A stretch of DNA of 64,000 nucleotides from Lentibacillus cibarius (GCF_005887555.1 NZ_VCIA01000001.1:2666001-2730000); one strand, 5' to 3'. Positions 24,526 to 33,360 are shown, numbered from the stretch's first letter. The notes: generated from the sequence alone by a model not told the origin. Program-made: numbers and translations.

Positions 24526-27159
24526 ATGAGTAAAGCAGCGAAAGTGGAATCATCATGCAGCTGTTGTAGTGATCAGGATATAACAAAAACAGCCGATTCC
24601 TGCTGTTCCGGGGAGGAAACGGAAAAAGGAGAAAACGAAGAGGAAGAGGGAACAGATGCTTCCGCTTCTTGTTGCAGCAGTGAGACACAACAAGAAGCAA
24701 CTGTTTCATCCTGTTGCAGCAGTGAGACACAACAAGAAGTAACCGCTTCGTCCTGTTGCAGCGGTGAGGCACAACAGGAAGTAACCGCTTCATCCTGTTG
24801 CAGTACAGCTGAAAGTAACAACGACATGCAGGATAATAAAGAAGAAAAGCAGCATATTGTAGAGTACACCATTCAAGGGATGGATTGCCCGTCGTGTGCA
24901 GCCACCATTGAAAAAGGCTTACGCAAGACCACCGGAATTCAATCCGTACAAGTCAGTTATGGAACGGGGAAAATGACAGTGGGTGCGGAAGAGGCTTCCA
25001 TTCACAATCAGATTCCCAAGCAAGTACAAAAATTAGGCTTTGAAGCCGAACCACTTCATGCAACGAAAGACGTGGAAACCTATCAAATTGATGGCATGGA
25101 TTGTGGTTCTTGCGCCATGACAATTGAAAAGCATCTAAGCAAAAATCCCAACGTGCAAGAAGTGAGTGTGAATTTCTCTACTGGCAAAATGCAGGTAGAT
25201 CACACAACCGATCCAAAAGAAATTGTAAAGGAAGTTCAACGTGCAGGCTTCGATGCCTCATTAGACACTTCTGAACAACAAACAGATCAAGAACCTAAGA
25301 AGAAAAAGGTAGGAACCTCTACGACAACCTTATCCGGAATCTTTTTGGGCCTTGGCTTTTTGGGGTCATTCACAAGTATTAGTCCAGCTGTCATTACCGC
25401 TTTGTATGCAGTGGCCATTCTTATCGGTGGCTATAAGCCGGTGAAAAGTGCCTTCTATGCGATTAAAAGTGGTTCCTTGGATATGAACGTTCTTATGGCA
25501 TCAGCGGCGGTTGGAGCTGCTTTAATCGGTGAATGGTTTGAAGGAGCAATGGTTGTATGGCTGTTTGCCTTGGGAAATACATTGCAAAACAGATCAATTG
25601 AACGGACACGGGAATCTATAAAAAGTCTAGTAAATCTCACACCGTCTGAAGCTACCGTTCGATCGGGTGAACAACTTATCCGTAAAGCTGTGGAGGAAGT
25701 AGCGATAGATGATGTCATCGTCGTCAAACCAGGGGAAAAAATACCTCTGGATGGGGAAATCCTAGCCGGCTCGTCTAGTATCAATCAGGCCCCGATTACC
25801 GGGGAATCCTTACCTGTTGACAAACAGCAAGAGGACACCGTTTATGCAGGTACGATCAATGAAAGCGGGTCATTAGATATACGGGTAACGAAACTGGTGG
25901 AAGATACAACGATTGCCAAGATTATCCATTTAGTGGAAGAGGCGCAAGAAAAGAAAGCCCCAAGTCAAGCGTTTGTCGATCGTTTTGCCAGTATTTATAC
26001 ACCAATTGTTTTTGCGCTAGCTCTTTCCGTGATGGTAGTGCCTCCGTTATTTGGGTTGGGCACTTGGGGAGAGTGGCTCTATAAAGGGCTTGCGCTATTA
26101 GTTGTAGCTTGTCCGTGTGCGCTCGTCATCTCCACACCGGTATCGATTGTATCGGCGATTGGAAATGCCGCTAAGAATGGCGTGCTAATTAAGGGCGGTA
26201 CGTTTTTAGAAAAGGCTGGAGTCGTTCAAGCAATTGCTTTTGATAAGACAGGGACGTTAACGGAAGGGAAACCAAAAGTTGCGGAAGTGTTGAGCGTTAA
26301 GCATGATAGAGATGAACTGATTGCTATAGCACGAACTATTGAAGCATATTCCACTCATCCCATTGCTCAAGCGATTACAACGTACGCCGAAGAACGTGCA
26401 ATTGATATGAAAGAAGGGGAAGCATTTCAAGCGATTGCGGGTAAAGGCGCCCAAGCTACTATTGATGGGGTGGAATACTTTGCGGGGAATCCTGCGTTGT
26501 TTAATGAATTAAATGTTTCACTTCATGAAATAGAAGAGCGTCTCGATTCTTTGCAACAAAACGGAAATACGCTTGTCGTCGTTGGTACCCGTACCGAAGT
26601 TCTCGGAATCATTGCTGTTGCTGACACGATTCGCCCTATTACAGTTCAAGCGATTCAGGCACTAAAGGGAATCGGAATGAATGAGATGGTCATGCTAACA
26701 GGAGATAATGATGGCACGGCGAAAAAAATCGCCAGCGAAACAGGCGTTGATCGCCATTTTGCTGACTTATTACCAGAGGACAAAGTGACGGTTATCAAAC
26801 AACTGCAAGATGAAGGTAAACGTGTAGCAATGATTGGTGATGGCATTAATGATGCACCCGCGCTAGCTACGGCAGATCTTGGTATTGCCATGGGTGGTGC
26901 TGGGACGGATACAGCGATGGAGACCGCCGACATCGTGCTCATGGCGGATAATCTGGAAAAATTGCCGCACACGATTCGTTTGAGCCGCAAAGCACTAAAT
27001 ATCATAAAGCAAAATGTCTGGTTTTCCTTACTGACCAAATTAGCAGCACTCGCTCTCATATTCCCGGGAATATTAACATTATGGATGGCTGTTTTAAGTG
27101 ATACCGGTGCAGCAATCCTTGTTATTCTCAACAGCATGCGATTGTTAAGGCAGAAATAA
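24526..27159 (+). CDS. cadA: Cd/Zn/Pb-exporting P1B-type ATPase CadA with Cys-rich N-terminus
   Basis: Heavy-metal efflux ATPase of 877 aa, longer than the usual 700-800. Residues 1-105 are a Ser/Glu/Gln linker with thirteen Cys, mostly Cys-Cys pairs, four of them exactly 14 residues apart (49, 63, 77, 91). Two HMA domains follow with GMDCPSC (118-124) and GMDCGSC (190-196). The CPC motif is at 529-531 (VVACPCALV) and the phosphorylated Asp at 573 (DKTGTLTEG). HP is in STHPIA and the hinge is GDGINDAPAL. The gene is preceded by AGGGGGG and coupled to cadC. The Cys-rich tail may act as a metallothionein-like buffer (inference). Confidence 0.93.
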   Translation: MSKAAKVESSCSCCSDQDITKTADSCCSGEETEKGENEEEEGTDASASCCSSETQQEATVSSCCSSETQQEVTASSCCSGEAQQEVTASSCCSTAESNNDMQDNKEEKQHIVEYTIQGMDCPSCAATIEKGLRKTTGIQSVQVSYGTGKMTVGAEEASIHNQIPKQVQKLGFEAEPLHATKDVETYQIDGMDCGSCAMTIEKHLSKNPNVQEVSVNFSTGKMQVDHTTDPKEIVKEVQRAGFDASLDTSEQQTDQEPKKKKVGTSTTTLSGIFLGLGFLGSFTSISPAVITALYAVAILIGGYKPVKSAFYAIKSGSLDMNVLMASAAVGAALIGEWFEGAMVVWLFALGNTLQNRSIERTRESIKSLVNLTPSEATVRSGEQLIRKAVEEVAIDDVIVVKPGEKIPLDGEILAGSSSINQAPITGESLPVDKQQEDTVYAGTINESGSLDIRVTKLVEDTTIAKIIHLVEEAQEKKAPSQAFVDRFASIYTPIVFALALSVMVVPPLFGLGTWGEWLYKGLALLVVACPCALVISTPVSIVSAIGNAAKNGVLIKGGTFLEKAGVVQAIAFDKTGTLTEGKPKVAEVLSVKHDRDELIAIARTIEAYSTHPIAQAITTYAEERAIDMKEGEAFQAIAGKGAQATIDGVEYFAGNPALFNELNVSLHEIEERLDSLQQNGNTLVVVGTRTEVLGIIAVADTIRPITVQAIQALKGIGMNEMVMLTGDNDGTAKKIASETGVDRHFADLLPEDKVTVIKQLQDEGKRVAMIGDGINDAPALATADLGIAMGGAGTDTAMETADIVLMADNLEKLPHTIRLSRKALNIIKQNVWFSLLTKLAALALIFPGILTLWMAVLSDTGAAILVILNSMRLLRQK
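24667..24804. repeat. 42-bp coding tandem repeat in cadA
   Basis: Units begin at 24667, 24709, 24751 and 24793 (the last partial), each encoding a version of SCCSSETQQEVTAS. Nucleotide identity between units 2 and 3 is very high, indicating recent slippage or recombination expansion. Confidence 0.9.
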
Positions 27160-27228
27160 GAAAGGGATGCGGTCACAGGCTTATGACCCCGTGCTGCTCC
27201 CCCCCCGATAGTGAGGATATTTAACAAA

Positions 27229-27269
27229 AGAAACAGCCCCGTCCTGCATTAAGGGACGGGGCTGTTTCT
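27229..27269. terminator. Bidirectional terminator between cadA and the peptide transporter
   Basis: AGAAACAGCCCCGTCC (27229-27244) pairs perfectly with GGACGGGGCTGTTTCT (27254-27269) around a 9-nt loop. Confidence 0.92.
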
Positions 27270-27281
27270 AAGATTAAATGA

Positions 27282-28769
27282 TTAATCTATGCCGCGCATA
27301 AACGCGTGTATTTTTTTAGAGAACAGCCACAAGACAATTCCAATAATAACGGAGACAACCCCGATAATCATGAAGTAGTTAACTTGCGTGTCGATGCTGT
27401 AAAATTGGACCAGCTGCGCATTGATTGCCTGAGCGGAGGCATTGGATAAATACCATACACTCATCGTTTGTGAAGCGAATGCCGCTGGAGCTAGTTTGGT
27501 TGTAGCAGATGCACCGACCGGAGACAGAAATAGTTCTCCCATTGTTACGAGAAAGAAGCTGAGTACAAGCCATAGTGCACTAATTTGTCCGCCGTTTGCC
27601 GCTGTGAATGGTATGAGCATAACAAGGAATGAGAATCCTGCTAAGATAACACCGATGGCAAACTTGACCGGAGTGATTGGTTGTTTTTTCCCTAACTTTG
27701 TCCAAGCAACGGCAAACAATGGTGCGAAAAAGACGATATAAAACGGATTAATCGATTGGAACCATGTTGATTGGATATGAATCCAGCCCAAGTCCAATTT
27801 CGCTTGTGTATCGGCAATTTGCGCAAAGATAGTTGACCCTTGCTCTTGAATGGACCAGAACATGATAGCTGTAATAAATAATGGTATATAAGCAAGCAAC
27901 CGAGATTTTTCCACATTCGTTGTTTTTTTACTGAAATACATCACAAGAAAGTATGCGGTTGGGATTAATACCCCAAAGATACTGACGATATTAACAAACA
28001 CATCGATGGTTAAAATATTGGTTGGAATCGTTATTGCCAATAAAGCAATAATGACAATAGCTCCTATGGAAAACCATCGTATCAATTTTTTCTTTTCGGT
28101 AGCTGTTATTGGGTTTGGAACATAGCGACCAGCTTCGCCAAGTGATTTACGGGAAGTAACTGCATACCAGATTAAGCCAATAACCATTCCGATTGCTGCT
28201 AAAGAAAAGCCGTAATGAAAGCTATAGGTTTGCCCGATTGTTCCGACAATTAATGGTGCTATAAGCGCTCCGGCATTCGCACCTGTGTAGAAAATACTGA
28301 ATCCGGCATCGCGCCGATAGTCTTCTTTAGAATACAAGTCACCAACAATATTGGATAAGTTTGGTTTCAAAATACCTGAGCCCAATATAATCAATGCCAT
28401 GGAAACGAATAGCGCTGTAACACTTCCTGGAAAAGATAGCGCTAAGTGACCTAATGCAATTAATATACCACCAGAGATAATTGTTGCTCTTCCGCCGAAA
28501 ATTCGGTCCGCAAGCCAGCCACCAAGAATGGTTGACATATAAACGAGCGAGCCGTAGATTGACATGATCGAGGCTGCGGTCGTTTTATCAAGTCCGAGAC
28601 CACCTTGTGTTGTTTCATAGTAAATGTAAAAAATAAGTACCGCACGCATGCCGTAATAGGAAAAACGTTCCCAAAATTCAATTGAAAATAGGGTAAGCAA
28701 CCCCTTAGGATGACCAAAAAAACCTTTCTGGGGTATGGTTTCCAATATTTCTTCTTTCCTGCTCTTCAT
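27282..28769 (-). CDS. POT/PTR-family proton-coupled peptide transporter
   Basis: Di-/tripeptide:proton symporter of 495 aa with about twelve to fourteen helices. The POT signature at the N-terminus, FSIEFWERFSYYGMRAVLIF, contains the ExxERFxYY motif essential for proton coupling, and FSIFYTGANAGALIAPLIVG is the second signature. It resembles Bacillus YclF and lactococcal DtpT. AAGGAAGG lies shortly upstream of the ATG. It is monocistronic and convergent with cadA. Confidence 0.93.
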   Translation of the reverse strand: MKSRKEEILETIPQKGFFGHPKGLLTLFSIEFWERFSYYGMRAVLIFYIYYETTQGGLGLDKTTAASIMSIYGSLVYMSTILGGWLADRIFGGRATIISGGILIALGHLALSFPGSVTALFVSMALIILGSGILKPNLSNIVGDLYSKEDYRRDAGFSIFYTGANAGALIAPLIVGTIGQTYSFHYGFSLAAIGMVIGLIWYAVTSRKSLGEAGRYVPNPITATEKKKLIRWFSIGAIVIIALLAITIPTNILTIDVFVNIVSIFGVLIPTAYFLVMYFSKKTTNVEKSRLLAYIPLFITAIMFWSIQEQGSTIFAQIADTQAKLDLGWIHIQSTWFQSINPFYIVFFAPLFAVAWTKLGKKQPITPVKFAIGVILAGFSFLVMLIPFTAANGGQISALWLVLSFFLVTMGELFLSPVGASATTKLAPAAFASQTMSVWYLSNASAQAINAQLVQFYSIDTQVNYFMIIGVVSVIIGIVLWLFSKKIHAFMRGID

Positions 28770-29199
28770 CTGTAGAACCTTCCTTCTGTCTAATCTAGCT
28801 GTATGAATTGAGTGAAAATTAAATCAACAGTGTGTATATATTTAATTGCAATAATCATAGAATACGCGACGTTTTTTATCATTTCAAGGATATGAAAAAA
28901 AGTTTATATTACATAAAGAGTATGAATTATATGTAAACGGGCGTGGGACGCAGGGACAGGTTTGCTGGTCCACGCCAGATTTCGGGAGTTGGGAAAGGTG
29001 TTGGGATAGTCTTACGCGTCTGAACTGGGGTTCTGTCATTGTGTTTCTAATCTATTGTGCAGGAATTAATATTTATACCCCAATAGTCGCTTTTTAAAAT
29101 AATACGGCTAGGAATAAATTTAGGTATTATTTTGTTAAAAAATGAAGCCAAATAAGTGATATATCCGTCTAGTATGAAGAAGTATTTTCAAGGAAGTAG
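28770..29199. other. Intergenic region between divergent transporter and sigma genes
   Basis: AT-rich promoter DNA for the peptide transporter lies at 28780-28930. It is followed by a GC-rich hairpin with GGCGTGG (28932-28938 region) pairing with CCACGCC (28967-28973), then plain noncoding sequence and the leader of the ECF sigma gene. No gene is seen. Confidence 0.55.
29143..29171 (+). promoter_or_regulatory. Candidate ECF-type autoregulated promoter
   Basis: TGAAGC (29143) and CGTCTA (29166-29171) are 17 bp apart and about 30 bp upstream of the sigma gene start. They resemble the TGAAAC / CGTCTA elements of Bacillus ECF sigma factors with one mismatch in the -35. Autoregulation is typical for such pairs. 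Confidence 0.45.
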
Positions 29200-29727
29200 G
29201 TGAGTCATATTAGGAAATTAGTAAAAAAAGCGCAAAGAGGCGATGGGAATGCTTTTCTGACATTGTTTCAAAGGTATGAAAACGACATTTATCGGGTGGC
29301 GTTTATGTATATGAAAAATAAAGATGACGCGCTTGATGTAATTCAGGAAACTGCTTATCGCTCGTTCAAAAAGATAAGCACATTAAAGAATCCGGCCGTG
29401 TTTAAATCGTGGCTAATAAAAATAGCGATAAACTGTGCGACAGATTTGTTAAGAAGAAAAAAGAAAATCATTTACTTGAATCATGACTACGAAAATCTTC
29501 TTGATTCAAATAATGAAGACATTCCACTTTCCTTATCGCTGGATGATTTGATAGGGACGTTAAATGAAAGCGAAAAAAGTATTATTCTCTGGAAGTATTA
29601 TTATGGATATACGCTTAAGGAGATTGCCAAGATTGAGGGAAGCCCTTTGGGAACAGTGAAATCAGTATTATATCGCTCATTAGCAAAGCTTCGAAAGCAA
29701 GTAAGGAGGGACGATATGTATGAATAA
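29200..29727 (+). CDS. ECF-type RNA polymerase sigma factor
   Basis: Sigma-70 family extracytoplasmic-function factor of 175 aa. Region 2 (FLTLFQRYENDIYRVAFMYMKNKDDALDVIQET) and region 4 (LNESEKSIILWKYYYGYTLKEIAKIEGSPLGTVKSVLYRSLAKLRK) are clear, with nothing N-terminal to them. The start is a GTG near AAGGAAG. It overlaps by 8 bp the following gene, which encodes a membrane anti-sigma factor. The closest Bacillus relatives are SigV-like factors, but the inducing signal is not evident. Confidence 0.9.
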   Translation: MSHIRKLVKKAQRGDGNAFLTLFQRYENDIYRVAFMYMKNKDDALDVIQETAYRSFKKISTLKNPAVFKSWLIKIAINCATDLLRRKKKIIYLNHDYENLLDSNNEDIPLSLSLDDLIGTLNESEKSIILWKYYYGYTLKEIAKIEGSPLGTVKSVLYRSLAKLRKQVRRDDMYE

Positions 29728-30826
29728 TCAAGTTAAGCGCGAATTAGATAAAATTGAAATCCCTGACGAAGTACATGAGAGGGCCAAGCTGGGGGTTAAA
29801 AAGGCGAAAGCAGAGTTCGGTTCTAACAAAAAGAAGTCCGGAAAAAAAAGCATCGTTTATAAACGGTTATCGATTGTTGCCGTCTCTTTCCTGCTTGTCG
29901 CGTCCATTTTTATGTTTACACCGGCATTGGCAGCTGTTCAAGAGGTGTATGATAAAATCTTTTCAAGTCAGCATATTGACGATGCAGGGGTGAGGAAGGC
30001 ACTTACTTCAGGAGAGGGTCAGGCACTTGAACAAACATATTATGATGAAGCCCGCGACATAACGGTAAATTATGAAACTGTGCTGACGGATGATAAAGAA
30101 ACGAAACTTCTCCTGACTTTCCAAAGTGACTCAACGAATTTGGAGAATTATTATATCGATCTATTTGAAGGCGTAAGTTCCATAAGCCTAATTACGGAAA
30201 ACGGGGAAAAGAAGGCATTAGATAATGTTGGATGGGGAAGCAGATATTATAATAGTGAAGCAAATCAAGTGGCTGAAGCCTTATCATTTGAATCCATTAA
30301 AAAATATGAAGGGCAAAACATTCGTCTCGAAATTGAAAATCTGACATTGTATGAAGATAATGAAAAGGGTAAAGTAGAGACAGTTTGGCCGCTTGAATTA
30401 AACCTTGAACAATCTGCTATATCAGATAGAAAAGTGGTGGAAGTAAATAAAGAATTCACATTTAACGACATAACCTATACAATTAGACGGGTGGCGTTTT
30501 CTGCATTGGAAACAAGGGTAGTTATCGCCGGTTCTGATACCAAAGTTCTTACCGATGAAAACGGTATGAAATACGAAGTGATGAGCGAATTGGAAAAACA
30601 ATTCCTCCATGCGAGAGAAATAAGTGAAGAATATGGATATACCTTTAATGAGGAAAAATCCGGTGTGTATATAAAGTCAGCCGGTGAACAGATTGTCCCA
30701 GTTTTCAGCAAAGGAGAAGTAATGGCTGGTGAGGACGAATATGTAATGACTTTCGCTCCCGTGGAAGACCGCGAGGATTGTATTCTTGTGGTTGAAGAGA
30801 ATATTGAGGTACCATTGACGAAATAG
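29720..30826 (+). CDS. DUF4179 membrane-anchored anti-sigma factor
   Basis: A 368-aa protein with a short cytoplasmic N-terminus (MNNQVKRELDKIEIPDEVHE, where it would grip the sigma factor), one transmembrane helix (about 51-72, LSIVAVSFLLVASIFMFTPAL), and a large external domain of DUF4179 type. The gene overlaps the sigma gene start-to-stop, a strong sign of a cognate pair. The external domain presumably senses envelope stress or a ligand and triggers release of the sigma factor. The signal is unknown. Confidence 0.85.
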   Translation: MNNQVKRELDKIEIPDEVHERAKLGVKKAKAEFGSNKKKSGKKSIVYKRLSIVAVSFLLVASIFMFTPALAAVQEVYDKIFSSQHIDDAGVRKALTSGEGQALEQTYYDEARDITVNYETVLTDDKETKLLLTFQSDSTNLENYYIDLFEGVSSISLITENGEKKALDNVGWGSRYYNSEANQVAEALSFESIKKYEGQNIRLEIENLTLYEDNEKGKVETVWPLELNLEQSAISDRKVVEVNKEFTFNDITYTIRRVAFSALETRVVIAGSDTKVLTDENGMKYEVMSELEKQFLHAREISEEYGYTFNEEKSGVYIKSAGEQIVPVFSKGEVMAGEDEYVMTFAPVEDREDCILVVEENIEVPLTK

Positions 30827-30830
30827 AGTG

Positions 30831-30876
30831 GCTGGAATAGGCATGGACAGATTACTGTCCTACGCCTGATTCCAGC
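30831..30876 (+). terminator. Long hairpin after the sigma/anti-sigma pair
   Basis: GCTGGAAT and GGACAG on the left pair with CTGTCC and ATTCCAGC on the right across a short ATTA loop, with an internal GGC/GCC pairing. There is no clear T-run, so termination is likely but not certain. Confidence 0.65.
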
Positions 30877-30940
30877 AAATTGAATTTCCTAAAACGGATG
30901 AGAAAATCTGGTGTTGTATAACGAAGGAGTGAAATGGAAT

Positions 30941-31138
30941 ATGCCGGGAACGAGAAAAGAACATATGAAAATAGGACAAAGCGTGCGTGTTGTACAAAAA
31001 CAGGACCAGCGCTCCGGTAAATTGACAGAAGGGGTCGTGTCCAAAATACTGACCAATACTGCTACCCATCCACACGGGATTAAGGTTATGCTGGAGGATG
31101 GCACTGTAGGAAGAGTGAAAGAAATTATAAACGAATGA
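30941..31138 (+). CDS. YwbE-family small protein
   Basis: A 65-aa protein matching the YwbE family: IGQSVRVVQKQDQRSGKLTEG, then LTNTATHPHGIKVMLEDGTVGRV, a KOW/SH3-like small barrel. The molecular role is unknown. ATG 30941 lies 14 nt after GAAGGAG; GTG 30926 and TTG 30911 in the same frame are possible but add non-conserved residues. Confidence 0.82.
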   Translation: MPGTRKEHMKIGQSVRVVQKQDQRSGKLTEGVVSKILTNTATHPHGIKVMLEDGTVGRVKEIINE

Positions 31139-31149
31139 TATGTCTAGTC

Positions 31150-31190
31150 AAATATTCTCGTCATTACTAACACGACAGGAACCGGGTGCA
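31150..31190 (-). pseudogene. Short remnant of a NhaP-like N-terminus
   Basis: The minus strand reads PVPVVLVMTRIF before a stop, nearly the same as PVPVVLVVTGII in the intact antiporter at 32075-33262. The DNA matches it at 26 of 29 aligned positions. Only about 12 codons survive, so this is a scar of a duplicated or recombined copy. Confidence 0.45.
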
Positions 31191-31408
31191 GCACATTTTA
31201 CTGGCTGGGTTTCTCCTTAAAAGGCGGCCAGTTGAATAGGATATTGAAACGAATCCATTTGTGATTGGCTAAGGAGGTTGACATTGTTATCATTGATATG
31301 AATACTAACTAGATTTGTCTGTGATATGATAAATAATATTAATAAAACATTCTAAATTTGGATATACTGCCATATATATCGGGTATATATTTGGTAGGAG
31401 GTTATCCA

Positions 31409-31492
31409 ATGCGAAAAAAAAGGGTGCTTTCAAGTTTCAACAAGGCTGTGAAAGCCAATGGTAAAGCATTGGAAAAACTCAGTAAGAACTAA
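31409..31492 (+). CDS. 27-residue basic ORF coupled to the doc toxin
   Basis: Begins MRKKRVLSSFNKAVKANGKA and ends EKLSKN; seven of 27 residues are Lys. TAGGAGGT (31395-31402) sits 6 nt before the ATG, the best ribosome site in the area. Its stop TAA overlaps the ATG of the doc-like gene (TAATG), the coupling expected of an antitoxin-toxin pair. It is far shorter than Phd (about 73 aa) and has no DNA-binding domain. It is either a minimal antitoxin, a remnant of one, or a translational leader. Too short for homology to decide. Confidence 0.65.
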   Translation: MRKKRVLSSFNKAVKANGKALEKLSKN

Positions 31493-31857
31493 TGAACGTA
31501 GAGTACCTAGATCTACAAGATGTGATAGATTTGCACAGTTTAACACTCGAAAGGGATGGGGGATTGGAAGGTCGTGAACCTGGAAAGCTAGAAGCTAAGT
31601 TAGCACTACCTATGTCTGGTTATGGCGACTTTGAAAAATATCCATCAATTGAAGAGAAAGCAGCTGTCTATCTCTACGAACTTTCTAGTGGTCATTGTTT
31701 TGTAGATGGAAATAAAAGAACTGCATATTTATCTACCTTTGTAGAAGGTGAAGAAGTAATTGATTTTGTTCCAAAAGTAGCGAACAATAATATAAGACCG
31801 CCTTTTACTGAAACTGTCTTTTGGATTCTACGACACGCATATAAGAAAGAAGAGTAG
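31492..31857 (+). CDS. doc: Doc-type (death-on-curing) Fic-fold toxin
   Basis: A 121-aa Fic/Doc protein. The motif GHCFVDGNKRTA carries the catalytic His and the Lys that marks Doc kinases in place of the second Gly of Fic AMPylases. The N-terminal Doc signature is visible in DVIDLHSLTLERDGGLEGREPGKLEAKL. In phage P1, Doc phosphorylates EF-Tu and blocks translation. The helix after the motif looks shorter than usual (AYLSTFVEGEEVIDFV), with the NGY phrase of relatives missing, so activity is not assured. It is translationally coupled to the 27-codon ORF. Confidence 0.85.
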   Translation: MNVEYLDLQDVIDLHSLTLERDGGLEGREPGKLEAKLALPMSGYGDFEKYPSIEEKAAVYLYELSSGHCFVDGNKRTAYLSTFVEGEEVIDFVPKVANNNIRPPFTETVFWILRHAYKKEE

Positions 31858-31956
31858 CTGTTCTTATAGTCTGTACAAACTATAGGAGCAGTTATTTTAT
31901 ATTCATTGAAGTAAAGTGAGATAAATTGAACCAATGCCCCTTTCAGATTAGTAAAT

Positions 31957-32075
31957 CGCGACTTTCGGCCGGTTCCGCGCGAGTTTCCAGATTTTCGCGC
32001 GAGTTTCGGCTCGTGCCGCGCGACTTTCCTGGTTTTCGCGCGAGTTTCGGCTCGTGCCGCGCGACTTTCCTGGAT
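31957..32075. repeat. 41-bp composite intergenic tandem repeat
   Basis: CGCGA followed by C/G and TTT recurs at 31957, 31978, 31998, 32019, 32039 and 32060, alternating 21 and 20 bp. The composite 41-bp unit contains GTTTCGGCTCGTGC and CTTTCCTGG. It is much more GC-rich than its surroundings and abuts the 3' end of nhaP. It keeps a plus-strand frame open by chance. Confidence 0.85.
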
Positions 32076-33262
32076 TATTTAGTCAGTTTTTTCGACAACG
32101 GGGTGATGCCAAGGCTTTGCACCACAAGAGAAATCAATACGGCTGCAAATGATAGGGATATAATCATGTCATTGTCGCCGGAACTTCTGGATTGCAGCTG
32201 GAGAATAAGGAAAACAGACATAGATCCTTTTAACCCAGCCCATGAAAGCAAAGTGGATTCGCGCCAGCTGATTTTTTTCCTCCATGCTGGAAAGATTTGT
32301 GTTGTTCCTGCGATAATGATGAAACGAATGAACAAAGAAGCGGCAAATATCATGAACGCAAATCCCCACGCATTAAACGCAAGGTAATTGGAAGACTCAA
32401 TCCCAATCAATAAAAATAATAGCGCTAATACAGATAGTTCCGCGATGTTCCAGAATCCATCCAGTTTGTCTTTTAAATCATTTTCTTTAATGGTTCTCCC
32501 GTATTCAAATGAAAGCATAATGCCAGCGAAAACAGTCGCCAAAACACCTGACACACCAACTTGCTCGGCAAAATTAAAAACCCCGTATGCAAGGACGATG
32601 CTCAACATAACCTGATATTCCCTGTTATGGGTGATGTGCACTGCTTTACTCATGAGCCAGCCGAAAGCAACTCCGATAAGCGTTCCACCGATGGAGACAA
32701 TTAGAAAATCTTGTAGAAAACTCATCACCGTAAATGACTCGTTCTCAATCAACATGCCAGCGATAAATGTGAAAATCACGATGCTCGTCCCGTCGTTAAT
32801 TAGTGACTCTCCTTCGACAACACTGGAGATTTTCTTACTGTTACCTGACTGCTCAAGTATCGATACGACAGACACCGGATCCGTCGGTGTCAAGATTGAT
32901 GCAATCACCAGCGCGCCAACAAATGACATGGATATGAACGGACCGCTTATCGCATAAATGACCGAACCAAGAATGGCTACTGTTGCCATAATCCCAATCG
33001 TAGCAAGGAATGTGATAATACCGGCATTTTCCCTGAAATGATCGGATGAAAAACGATAAGCAGAGGAAAACAGCATAGGCGGCAAGAATATATGATAAAT
33101 CATCTGACTGGTCACATGAATCGATGAGAAATAAGGAATGAACGATAAAATGATTCCCGTCACTACTAACACAACAGGAACAGGAACATAATTCTGCTTT
33201 TTGTCAAGTGTGAAAACAAGATAGCCAATAAATAATAATAGAACAATTTGTGAGGAAGTCAT
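32075..33262 (-). CDS. nhaP: CPA1-family Na+(K+)/H+ antiporter NhaP
   Basis: Monovalent cation:proton antiporter of 395 aa with about twelve helices. The core signature lies in ASILTPTDPVSVVSILEQ (the TP..D motif of CPA antiporters) followed by EGESLINDGTSIVIFTF, which contains the essential ND pair. Members extrude Na+ for alkali or salt tolerance. The ATG follows AAGGAGAA. It is monocistronic. Its promoter must lie between the start and the 52-bp repeat array that begins about 100 bp upstream, and its 3' end touches a second repeat array. Confidence 0.92.
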   Translation of the reverse strand: MTSSQIVLLLFIGYLVFTLDKKQNYVPVPVVLVVTGIILSFIPYFSSIHVTSQMIYHIFLPPMLFSSAYRFSSDHFRENAGIITFLATIGIMATVAILGSVIYAISGPFISMSFVGALVIASILTPTDPVSVVSILEQSGNSKKISSVVEGESLINDGTSIVIFTFIAGMLIENESFTVMSFLQDFLIVSIGGTLIGVAFGWLMSKAVHITHNREYQVMLSIVLAYGVFNFAEQVGVSGVLATVFAGIMLSFEYGRTIKENDLKDKLDGFWNIAELSVLALLFLLIGIESSNYLAFNAWGFAFMIFAASLFIRFIIIAGTTQIFPAWRKKISWRESTLLSWAGLKGSMSVFLILQLQSRSSGDNDMIISLSFAAVLISLVVQSLGITPLSKKLTK

Positions 33263-33360
33263 TGTTTATTCTCCTTGTATAAGCTAAGTTTAATAGAATA
33301 TTTCCCAGCGTGACAAATAATAAACGCTGTGGTCTTGCAGATGGAGAAAGTCGCCCCGTT

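Noticed and set aside
30831..30876. Relation of this hairpin to the one near 28932-28973
   Set aside because: Both flank the sigma/anti-sigma pair but their stems do not align beyond a few bases.
31926..32387. 153-codon plus-strand ORF
   Set aside because: It runs through the 41-bp repeat and then antisense to nhaP; no ribosome site and composition is repeat-driven.
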